Of a stretch of DNA of 64,000 bases, positions 11,638 to 20,485 are shown piece by piece. A model generated the notes under the pieces. It did no database searches, was not told where the DNA came from, and worked only from the letters and a program-made list of their open reading frames with translations. Location of the stretch: NCBI GenBank assembly GCA_025991245.1, contig BQMJ01000042.1, positions 148,617 through 212,616 on the forward strand, written 5' to 3'. This DNA is from Galdieria partita (taxonomy: Eukaryota > Rhodophyta > Bangiophyceae > Galdieriales > Galdieriaceae). A program made the position numbers and the translations under genes. The number at the start of each line of letters is the position of its first letter. Position 1 is the first letter of the stretch.

Positions 11638-12383
11638 ATGGAAACTGATAATCAAGAAACATATTCTCAAAGCAAAACTAGCTGGGTAGAAGAAAACGTA
11701 GAGAATATAAAGGACGAAGAGCAACGCGAGCAGTTATTGGATAAGGAACTTGCCTCGCTGATCGAAGAACGAGACGCTATTTTGAATGGTATTTATATAG
11801 AGTGGTTATAAGTATAGTTACTGATTATTCAAATCAAGGAACTAGTCAAGAGTACTTGTGTCAACTCGCTCCTTTGGAAAATGAGAGAAAACGCAAACTC
11901 GAGAGAGCTATGAACTTTTATCAACTTCAACTACAATATGCAGAACAATTGTACGAACTGGCTAAGAAAGAAGCATATGATAGCTTTCAAGCACTCAAAG
12001 CAGAGCAAAGAGAGTATATGTGGCGTATTAAGTTGGAAAGAGAAATAACTTTGAGACTTTTAAGACTATCCAGTAAGAAACTTGTTCTATTTGTACAACT
12101 TTTTGCTCAAATATATTGGATTTGAGTTCCACTTCGAGATCACAATGGACAAGTAGTCGTGGGAAACTTTGGAATGGAAGGTTTTGTGAATCTTATCTAT
12201 CGCAATCGTTCATTTGATAAATCTTATTCCTATCCTAAAAGAAGAAAGTTGCCATTCATTCGGGAGCAACTCAAACCAGATGAAACCAACTACGACTTGG
12301 AAATGATCATTCGGGGATTGGAAGAACTTCAACAGATTGCTTCTTCGCAACCAGTATCCACTAAAACAACTATACAGGATTAA
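11638..12383 (+). CDS. Sds3-like coiled-coil protein
   Basis: Candidate subunit of a Sin3-type histone deacetylase complex. Three exons: 11638-11788, 11839-12072 and 12127-12383, introns of 50 and 54 bp, 213 aa. The central block from GTSQEYLCQLAPLE through YQLQLQYAEQLYELAKKEAYDSF and the Glu/Lys/Arg-rich helix lines up with the Sds3/BRMS1 domain (GTxPEYLxxL..LE pattern). The intron acceptor at 11838 was chosen because it restores this motif. The first exon is too short to stand out as an ORF. The C-terminal third is basic and unassigned. Family assignment rests on pattern similarity by eye. Confidence 0.55.
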
Positions 12384-12456
12384 ACATAAAACGCTAATTA
12401 CGAAGCATTTGAAAAAGTTGACGTTTATACAACAATTCAATGAAAATAAGAGAACG

Positions 12457-13306
12457 TTATTCAAGATCGTTAGGAAATGAATGCAGCTGTAAACGAATAT
12501 TTGGAGTTGCAATCTTCCACGGACTTTGTCCTCGAATATCTTTCAAGTAAATATTGGCTCCTGCTTTTAAGAGTTGCAAGACAACATCTAAATAGTTTCC
12601 ATTTACCATTGAACAAAAATCTTTAGTCCATCACTTACCGGGATAGTCACAAATACAAGCATAATGTAATGCACTTTGACCCTCCTTATCCACTGCATGA
12701 ACCGAAGCTCCATATTGTAGTAATAAAGCGACTATTTCTAAATAACCTCTGTCTGCTGCATACATAAGTGGAGTCATATCCGATTCATCCCTTTGGTCCA
12801 CTGAAGAAGGATCCTTTTCCAATAAATATCGAACAGAAGAAATGTCGCCTATTGCAGTGAAATAACAAAGGTCCAAAACAGGTACTTGGCTAGAGGACTC
12901 GTCTTCATCATCAGGCAACTCAAAGCCAAGTGGCTGTTTTCCAATAGTGACTTCTTTGTTTGTAGCTTTATATTTAAAACTCAAAAGAACGTACTTGTTC
13001 ATGGCATCTTCTCTGAATCATACTATCAGCTCGGTTCGTTTCAGGGTGATAGAGTTTGATAGCTTACTTTGAAAGATTGCTTGCTTCCCTCCAACTCTTC
13101 CACTTGGCAGTCTCCTTCCATTGATAGAAATAATATGGATTTTGGAAAGGAGCTTCTCCAACCTTTATTCTTTTATAAAGACCATACAATACGAGTAGTT
13201 CCTCCTCTGGTATCTCTTTGTAGGATGCCTCAACGTTATGTACTGCCTCTAAATACTTTTCTTTTAAAGAAGTTTCCACATCGCTTATTGAAATCGTTTC
13301 ATTCAT
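12457..13306 (-). CDS. Acyl-CoA-binding protein with ankyrin repeats (ACBD6-like)
   Basis: Three exons: 13306-13068, 13012-12639 and 12587-12457, with introns of 55 and 51 bp, 247 aa. The N-terminal half is an acyl-CoA-binding domain: LLVLYGLYKRIKVGEA, then KWKSWREASNLSKEDAMNKYV across the first splice junction, covering the ligand-binding Tyr/Lys/Trp positions. The second half has ankyrin repeats: DMTPLMYAADRGYLEIVALLL, GQSALHYACICDYP and a last repeat in VVLQLLKAGANIYLKDIRG. This two-part layout is that of ACBD6 and plant ACBP1/2-type proteins that carry acyl-CoAs. No transmembrane anchor is seen. Starts 26 bp downstream of the Siva-like gene. Confidence 0.9.
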
Positions 13307-13332
13307 AGATATAGTTGTTCAGAAGAGAAGAA

Positions 13333-13851
13333 TCAACAACCACTTTGGCAATCCATACACTGAATACGATCAAATCGATATTCATAATTCACAATAGAAC
13401 AAAACACACAAAAAACTCCAATACATTCGTCACATGTTCTAGAACAAAAGCTACAGACACTTCGACAACAGCGCTCACATGTTTGATAGTATGTTCCTTG
13501 CGTACTTTGACAAATGACACAAGAAGAATATGTAAACATAGGGCTGTTTGCTGTCGCTTCCTTTTGAGTTCCCAAACGAGAGGTGCACTTGTCTGACTTT
13601 TGAAAATAGCGTTCGAGAGTATTCTTTGTTTGATTAGATATATAGTGGTTACTTGGCGGAATTGTGAGTTGAATATTTTCAAGTAGCGAATGGCTAGTAG
13701 TAGTAATAGACCCTGTTGGTATGGAAGGATAGATATTCTGATGAGGTTGCAAAAGAGCAGCTGAAGTGTTTTCATAATGGCACCTTTTTGATATCTTATT
13801 GTTATTGTATTCCAGTTCAACAGTTTCTCGAAGACGCTTACAAGAAGACAT
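13333..13851 (-). CDS. Siva-like cysteine-rich protein
   Basis: 172 aa, single exon. The N-terminal two thirds are polar and low in known motifs. The last 65 residues are a dense Cys cluster: CVICQS, CERCCRSVCSFCSRTCDEC, CVFCSIVNYEYRFDRIQC and a final CMDC. Spacing, the central VDY/VNY-type segment and total length (animal Siva is about 175 aa) match the C-terminal zinc-binding region of the apoptosis-linked protein Siva. Function in an alga is unknown; a zinc-binding adaptor is the safe reading. The assignment is pattern-based without an alignment tool. Confidence 0.6.
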   Translation of the reverse strand: MSSCKRLRETVELEYNNNKISKRCHYENTSAALLQPHQNIYPSIPTGSITTTSHSLLENIQLTIPPSNHYISNQTKNTLERYFQKSDKCTSRLGTQKEATANSPMFTYSSCVICQSTQGTYYQTCERCCRSVCSFCSRTCDECIGVFCVFCSIVNYEYRFDRIQCMDCQSGC

Positions 13852-13908
13852 TTTGGTACAACTGAAAGAAACTTAAAGCGCCAAGCTTTGGATTCAATTG
13901 GGCAATAA

Positions 13909-15174
13909 ATGAATACGGCAGTTGACGTAACTCAAGATATCTGTTTCCAAATAGCAGACCTGAAGTTTCAGGCGAAAGAATTAAACGACACGAATGCTAC
14001 AGAGAGACTAAAAAACATATTGATCAATAGAAAAGCCTTGCCGTTGTTACAAGCTCTTGCCAAGGACTTGGTAAGTTTAGCCTGGCTTGTAGTCTTTCTG
14101 ATTCCTGACACTTCAGTATTATGTGATGCATAGCCTTCCATAGCCGTAACTCTTGAAGAAACAGATACATTAAAGGCTTCTAATGACCAAGAACTTGCAT
14201 CTATAGAAGAAAAGATTAAAGTGAGAAACCTCAAAGTTGCTTTGCACTTGTTTTAAAGTTGTTTGTAGGATGCTGAACAGAATTTGGGAGAAAGTGAAGT
14301 TCAAGAAGCACTTGTTGCTCGTGCAGACTTTTTGGCCAGAATAGGAAGCTTTCAAGAGGCAATAGATGCATATGAAAAGGCAGAGTCTCATGCGGTTGGA
14401 GTTGGTAGTAAACTGGATATTTTGTTTGTCATTCTTCGTTTAGGACTTGCAGGTTTTATTAGTAAGAAACTTTTAGCAAAGACGTTGGAACGATCAAAGG
14501 ACTTGGTGGAGAATGGTGGAGATTGGGAACGACGGAATCGTTTGAAAGTTTACGAGGCTACCTATTTGTTTCAAAAGAGAGATTTTAAGGCGGCTTCCAA
14601 GTTACTGTTGGATTCACTGGCTACTTTTTCTGCTTATGAGGTACATTCCTATTCCCAGTTTATTTTTTATACCATTTTGTCCAGTTTGATTGCTGTTGAT
14701 CGTCCTACGTTGAAAACTCAAGTAGTTACTTCGCCGGAAGTATTATCTTGTGCTTCTCAGTTAAAGACTGTATTCGGACTTTTAAATGGACTTGTTTTAT
14801 GTAACTATCATCAGTTTATGAATGCTTTACTTGGACTGTTTGGAGAACTGGAACATGATCGTTACTTAAAGCCTCATAATTTTTATATCATTCGTGAGTT
14901 ACGAATAGTAGCTTACCATCAATTTCTTATATCTTATCAATCGGTTACATTGGAAGCCATGGCGAAGGCATTTGGGTTCAGTCAATCATTTTTAGATAAG
15001 GAACTTGCGCGTTTCATTGTTTCAGGTCGTATCAACTGTAAGATAGATCGTGTTCAAGGAGTGATTGAAACAAATAGGCCGGATACTCGAAATTCCTTGT
15101 ACCAACAAACTATCAAACAAGGAGACGTGGTGCTCAATAAGATACAGAAGCTTTCTCGATTTATTGATATTTAA
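13909..15174 (+). CDS. RPN7: 26S proteasome lid subunit RPN7 (PSMD6)
   Basis: PCI-domain lid subunit. Three exons: 13909-14070, 14134-14220 and 14269-15174, introns of 63 and 48 bp, 384 aa (human about 389). Family blocks include DAEQNLGESEVQEALVARA, GGDWERRNRLKVYEA, a stretch of TPR-like helices, and the PCI winged helix ending with RPDTRNSLYQQTIKQGD and LNKIQKLSRFIDI. The N-terminal 80 residues, coded by the two small exons, are the least conserved and splice choice there is less certain. Stops 9 bp before the convergent RPB9 gene. Confidence 0.94.
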
Positions 15175-15183
15175 AGTTTCAAG

Positions 15184-15612
15184 TTAGTTTTGGTCATCCG
15201 ATGTTGACCACTGCTGTTTGCAGTTAGTGCAAACAAAATATAAAACAATGGCAGTGTCGTTACGACCAACAGGTCCCATAAAATAAACTGCTTCACGGTT
15301 TCCACATTGTGAACACTGTGTACTTCTTGTTCTTCGAAGAGTAGGGTCAAGCCATACGTCATACATTTGTAAAAACTTTCCTCTTTTCAACAAAATCTTT
15401 GTTTGAACTCTTGGACTCCAAGAAAGGGCTTACCTGTTAGTCGAAGTTACTACATTCCGATAAACTGGAATTCCCACGTCCTCCGCAACTTCCTTATGAG
15501 AACAGTTGCGACAAGCATATAACATTCTTCTTTCTCCGGTTTCTTGAAGATAGACTCGGTCTTCCATAGGATATAACATGTTGTTGCATTCTTTGCAAAA
15601 CTTGACTGGCAT
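15184..15612 (-). CDS. RPB9: RNA polymerase II subunit RPB9
   Basis: Small zinc-ribbon subunit of RNA polymerase II for start-site choice and proofreading. Two exons: 15612-15434 and 15382-15184, intron 51 bp, 125 aa. The N-terminal ribbon is [11 protein letters not shown] with CRNC; the C-terminal TFIIS-like ribbon is [12 protein letters not shown] with CTNC. The acceptor at 15383 was selected because it keeps the exact linker length before the conserved DPTLRRT. Divergent from VPS29 across only 60 bp. Confidence 0.92.
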
Positions 15613-15672
15613 GATGGGATCACACCCCCCAACTCACAATTCCAAACTGCTCTTTCATAAAACCTCTCCACG

Positions 15673-16354
15673 ATGGTAGTGAGTACCCTATTCTATTTTT
15701 ACAGTTTCGTTTTATGAATCCTTTTTCTAGTTGGTATTAACGATTGGAGACTTTCATAGTATGCGAGTAGAAGTTCCTTTGTGTTTAAAACTCAAGTACA
15801 TGCATAGTACCGAGTCGAGTAGCTGCAGTGCCGTTAAAGTTTCGAGAACTTCTTGTTCCAGGCAAAATACAGCGAGTGTTGTGTACAGTAAGAAGCACAA
15901 GATGCGTATATTATGTTGATAATTAGCTCTTGGAGTATTTAGGGGAACCTATGTAACAAGGAGACGGAAGAGTTTCTCAAGGTCATCTGTCCTGAGATAC
16001 AGATTACCAAAGGAGATATGGATGACGTAAGTGGTTTGGCACTTTTCAAGAGGCAACCAATAAAAATAATGAAATCTGACGAAAACAGGTTCAATCGGAG
16101 TATCCCGAACGTTGTGTCACGAATATTGGACAACTTTCGTTTGGTCTTTGTCATGGACATCAGTTGATTCCTTGGAACGATCCAAACTGCTTGGCAGCAC
16201 TCCGGAGGTTTGCGTGATATATTACTTCTTATTAAGTTATGCTTATAGTATTCGTAGAGATATGGGTGTCGATGTACTTGTTGTTGGTCATTCACATTTG
16301 TTGAAAATGACAGAAACTGTGGATGGAGGTCTTATTATTGACCCTGGCACTGTA

Positions 16355-16388
<34 letters not shown>

Positions 16389-16685
16389 CGATATAAATGA
16401 CTGCTAACTATGATATTCAAGGCAACAGGTGCTCCAGTTGCTGATAGTTTGGATTCCAAAAGGTATGTATACTGCAATTTTAGTGGACTCTCAATCTGGA
16501 CTTTGGGAAAATGTTAGGCCATCTTTTATTTTATTGGATATTCAAGGATCTAAAGTTATAGCTTATACTTATGAGATATATGGAGAGGTCTGCAGGTTGT
16601 TAGGATGCAAGTATCTTTTGTAAAAAATTTTTAGGATATGAAGGTAGATCGTGTTGTATTTGAACGACTTGCTTCGTTCAAGTAA
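15673..16685 (+). CDS. VPS29: Retromer subunit VPS29
   Basis: Metallophosphoesterase-fold subunit of retromer, which sorts cargo from endosomes. I reconstruct nine coding exons: 15673-15678, 15731-15758, 15808-15887, 15943-16026, 16089-16207, 16258-16351, 16422-16462, 16518-16587 and 16635-16685, 190 aa. The first coding exon holds only about 6 nt (ATGGTA; a split after ATG is also possible). Family blocks: LVLTIGDFHIPSRVAAVPLK, LLVPGKIQRVLCTGNLCNKE, GLCHGHQLIPW, VDVLVVGHSH and RPSFILLDIQGSKVIAYTYE. Introns are 47-70 bp. The donor of intron 8 (GTCTGC) is atypical. Nine exons in about 1 kb make it the most fragmented gene here. Confidence 0.9.
16357..16387. repeat. (AT)n microsatellite in VPS29 intron 6
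   Basis: About 15 AT dinucleotides just after the donor GTAAG of the 70-bp sixth intron of VPS29. Slippage here would change intron length without touching coding sequence. Confidence 0.95.
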
Positions 16686-17209
16686 CTTTTGCAATTCAAC
16701 TCGATACAAAAAGAGAGAAATGGCCCAATCCCTTTCTAGAGAATTCAACGATCCTTCGAAGGAAAATGGGTTATGGACATTGATCGTATCTACCAATCAA
16801 TTTCAAAAGACAATGGGACAAGGAATTTTGCCAAGAAGCAGCTTTAGCGCCGCCACCTGCAAATTTGGGCTTTGAATGAGGAAAACGGAAATAAATTCGG
16901 TTGAGAAATTGTGGTTTGTGATTGGCGTGGTAAAAGACCAAGTCGGTCCTATTGTTCTATTATCTTTTGAAAACTTTTTACTAGTCAATTTATATCATTA
17001 TCTTGTTTATTAAGAAAGTATTGCAAGTGTATTGTGTTAGCTGCATTTTTGTTTCAAAAAGAACAATCGGTGTAGTTTCTTCTTGAAACAAGGTTTTCTT
17101 TGCTTTATTTTCTTTTGGTGAAAGTTTTCCTTTTGTATTTGTTCTCCAAGTTTTCACATTTGTCACTTGTTTTCTTTTTTTCCTTGTATCCAATATCATC
17201 ATCATCATA
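16686..17209. other. Intergenic region, no resolved gene
   Basis: 524 bp between VPS29 and proline dehydrogenase. An ATG frame at 16721-16875 (51 codons, starts MAQSLSREFN) and overlapping minus frames look mildly coding-like, but no combination gave a recognisable protein. The right half is T-rich and probably holds the ProDH promoter and leader. Confidence 0.4.
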
Positions 17210-18847
17210 ATGAGCAAAGTTTCTGGAGGAGTTCGACAACTCTATCAGTTCTCTGTCTCTTCCCGGAATTCCTGGGAACAACTGCAGCAAGCTAAAGAGC
17301 AGTTACAGCCTTCACGCAATCTCCATGCCGGTATTGGTGGTAGAAAGAAGACTGCCCCTTTACTATTAGGTGTCCCTAATCGTCTAGCAGCAAAACCTTA
17401 CAACGCAGTAGGAGGTAAATCTGCGGAAGGTTCTGCTAGAGGCTCAACACCCACGACGACAACTACAACGTCGGCTACTTCCCACTCTAATGAGCTCACA
17501 ACTGCCTCGGCAGTCTCACCTTCATATACAGGAGACTTTGAGTCTTCTGTAACATACAGTGGGAACAGAGCAGACAAGAAACTTCAAGTTAACGACTGTG
17601 CAGCTACTTATGGTTCTTTAAGCACTCTCCATCTTATTCGTTCTTATTTGGTTTTGAAAATGGCGCAATTGCCGTTAGTGGCAAATGTCGGACCGAAAAT
17701 CTTTTCTGCAACACAAAAATTGCCAAATGTGATGCGTCAACCTGCAAATTATGTTGTGAAGAAAACCTTTTTTGAACAATTTTGTGGAGGTGAGTCTTTG
17801 GTTGAGGCAGTTACAGCCACACAAAGACTTCGAGACTTGGGTATTTCGTGTATTTTTGACTATGCCGCGGAAGGTTTGGTAGGAGAGGAAAATGTTTATG
17901 ATTCGGCGGCTTCTGTTGTTGAGTCAACTATCCTTCAAGCTAGGGATATTGGTGCTGGAGGGTTTAGCTGTATCAAGGTTTCTGCTGTATCACCAATGAG
18001 TGTCTTGGAAAAAGTTACTTTAGCTATTCAAGTGAATGGTGGAATTAGCAGCCTAGATCCTGAGTTGTCCTTGAGTCCTGAAAGTATTCCTAACTTGACC
18101 GAAGCAGAAGTTGTAGATTGGCAACAAGTTATTTGCCGTTTGGACCGTGTTTGCAAGGCTGCATATGACAAGGGTGTTCCTATTTTAATAGACGCTGAAC
18201 AATATTATGTTCAAGAAGCCATTGAATATCTTGCGTTGGGTATGCAGAAACGCTATAATAGGGACATGCACAGCCCTGCAGTTGTTTATACCACTGTACA
18301 GTGTTATCTCAAGTCAGCTGTAGATCGTTTGGAACAAGGATTGGCTCTTGGTTCTAACTTGGATTTTAAATATGCTGCGAAGCTTGTTCGTGGTGCTTAC
18401 TTGTTCTTTGAGCAAAGGTTGGCTTCAGAGAAGGGTTATGCTTCACCTGTATTTGATTGCATAGAGGACACACACCGTTGTTATAATGAAATTGCAGCTA
18501 GAATGGTTACTCAAGTTAGCAGTAATAATGCCTCTTTGATGCTAGCTACCCATAACTTGGATTCCATAGAAAAGACAGCAACTCAAATGGCTGAAAGACA
18601 GTTGCACCCTAACAATCCTAATGTTTATTTTGCTCAGCTTTTTGGAATGGGAGACTCTATGACTATGGCTCTAGCTAAGGAGGGTTATAATACTTGCAAA
18701 TATGTACCTTTTGGTCCGATAGAGGAAGTAATGCCTTATTTAACTCGTCGTATTGAAGAAAATCGTGATATACTTGGTGGTGCTCGAAAAGAGGTTAGTT
18801 TATTTAGTGAAGAGCTGAAACGTCGTGTTCTTTTGAGAGCAGCGTAG
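17210..18847 (+). CDS. PRODH: Proline dehydrogenase (mitochondrial)
   Basis: FAD enzyme oxidising proline to pyrroline-5-carboxylate on the mitochondrial inner membrane. Single exon, 545 aa. A basic presequence and a Ser/Thr low-complexity stretch (about residues 80-105) precede the beta/alpha barrel. Core landmarks: FEQFCGGESLVEAV, ILIDAEQYYVQEAIE, VYTTVQCYLKSAVDRL, KLVRGAYLFFEQ, MLATHNLDSIEKTA, FAQLFGMGD and YVPFGPIEEVMPYLTRRIEEN, the last being the proline-site RR signature. This is the eukaryotic stand-alone enzyme, not fused to P5C dehydrogenase. The ATG follows a T-rich leader ending in repeated ATC. Confidence 0.95.
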   Translation: MSKVSGGVRQLYQFSVSSRNSWEQLQQAKEQLQPSRNLHAGIGGRKKTAPLLLGVPNRLAAKPYNAVGGKSAEGSARGSTPTTTTTTSATSHSNELTTASAVSPSYTGDFESSVTYSGNRADKKLQVNDCAATYGSLSTLHLIRSYLVLKMAQLPLVANVGPKIFSATQKLPNVMRQPANYVVKKTFFEQFCGGESLVEAVTATQRLRDLGISCIFDYAAEGLVGEENVYDSAASVVESTILQARDIGAGGFSCIKVSAVSPMSVLEKVTLAIQVNGGISSLDPELSLSPESIPNLTEAEVVDWQQVICRLDRVCKAAYDKGVPILIDAEQYYVQEAIEYLALGMQKRYNRDMHSPAVVYTTVQCYLKSAVDRLEQGLALGSNLDFKYAAKLVRGAYLFFEQRLASEKGYASPVFDCIEDTHRCYNEIAARMVTQVSSNNASLMLATHNLDSIEKTATQMAERQLHPNNPNVYFAQLFGMGDSMTMALAKEGYNTCKYVPFGPIEEVMPYLTRRIEENRDILGGARKEVSLFSEELKRRVLLRAA

Positions 18848-18969
18848 AAGTTCTTCAAGCAACAGAAGCGAAAGAGTTTGTTATTATTTAGTTTTTTTTT
18901 GAATAAGAAAGGTAGAAGAAGAATATTATTTGCATTTGGGGTTTTCAAAAGTTATAATAAAAGAAGGAA

Positions 18970-20471
18970 ATGTTGAATAGTTTTTTGGCCAAGAAAAGGT
19001 TTAAACTTGTATTGAGTGGTGTTTCTTTGGCTGGAGTGGGAGTTGCTTTTTTATATTACCCGCTTAGGTTGCGTTCCTTGAAAAGTGAGCACAAGTGCTG
19101 GAGTTTATCTGCTACTGCTACATTGTTTGCACCTTCCTATTCAGAATGTGACTTAAAGGGGGTGGAAGAAACGCAAAAACTTTTATCTAAACTTCCCGCT
19201 TCTCACTTGTTAGACCAACTTGCTACGGTTGAGTTTTTATTGCGCTGGCCACGTCTTGCAACTTTTTATTATGAAACTAAAAGACGACTAAGCCAACAAG
19301 TGATTCCGCAACAAGAGAAGAGGAGTTTATTATTAGAACAGTCTTACTTTCCACAGTTATTTTTTTTCGACCTTCTTTTACCACAGAAAAAGAAGAACTC
19401 TCTGAACAACAACTTTGTATCGAATACGTTGAATTGGTTACGCGCATTTCAAGTAGAAAGTAACAAGGAATCAAGTACTCGCTACCCAACAAACTTTTTC
19501 TATATGCATATGCAACACTTTTTTCCAGAAGAATTGATTCTTCGACTAGGAAGATGTTTAGCGCTATTAGAAAGTAAAAATGCACTTCCAGCACCTGAAG
19601 TTGCTTCTTCAGACTATGACAGATGGCGAGAACTTGAACCCATTCCTGTAGTTTCCGATGCTGCCTTATCTTCTGTGGAATGGCAACAACTGGATCGAGG
19701 TATACTCGAAATGGCTAAAGTTTGTGTTTATACCTTTAAGAACTTGTCATGTGCATGGATTGTGGATATGTCGCCTCTAAATGTAAATTTGGCAACTAGT
19801 CGTCAATTTCATGAACAATGGAACAAAGCAGTATCCTATTTATATGCCCATTTTGCGAAATGTTTTGAACAACATCATTGGTTATGGATAGCGGGAGTGA
19901 GTGATGAATGGTTGGATTTGGATATCCTTTTGGACACAACTCATCGATACAATGTACCTTGTCGCCTTTATTATAAGGATGAGTGGATCAATTCTGAAAC
20001 CAAGACTTTTGTAAAAGATAGTTACCATAGCTATTCCAGATCGTTTCCCTTTCAAGTGTTGGAAGCAGTCGAACGAAATGCAATACAATTACTCATCCTT
20101 CAGGTTCCTCATTTATGGTTATTTCAGCTAAGAAGTCGGGATATAAGAGATCAACGAATTTTATGGCAAGTAAGTCATCATGTATTTTCGATGATGAACA
20201 TTCTAATAACTTTGCTAGTGTTCTGATTTGGATGTATTAGGAGCAGCTTTTGTTCAAAGTAAGGAGTGACTATTTACGAATTTCTTTTACTCATGATATG
20301 GATTGTACAGGACTTGGAGGAAATGTGCTTTGGCTTCATGTGCCTAATCAAGTGTTATCCGCTCTCCAATCCAACTATTGGCGTCATTGGATCTTTTCTC
20401 CTTATCATCGTGAAGCATTCCAAATTGAAAGACAACTCATCAAGGAACAACTTACTAATCTTCCCCTTTGA
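18970..20471 (+). CDS. Unknown membrane-anchored protein
   Basis: Two exons, 18970-20169 and 20241-20471 with a 71-bp intron, 476 aa. I do not recognise the family. The N-terminus has a basic start followed by a hydrophobic helix (LVLSGVSLAGVGVAFLYYPL), typical of an organellar or ER signal anchor. The rest is soluble-looking with many aromatic residues; conserved-looking segments include WIVDMSPLNVN, WLDLDILLDTTHRYNVP and HDMDCTGLGG. No catalytic motif was identified. The gene ends 14 bp from the convergent SEL1L-like gene. Confidence 0.75.
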
Positions 20472-20485
20472 ACTCAAAATAAACT

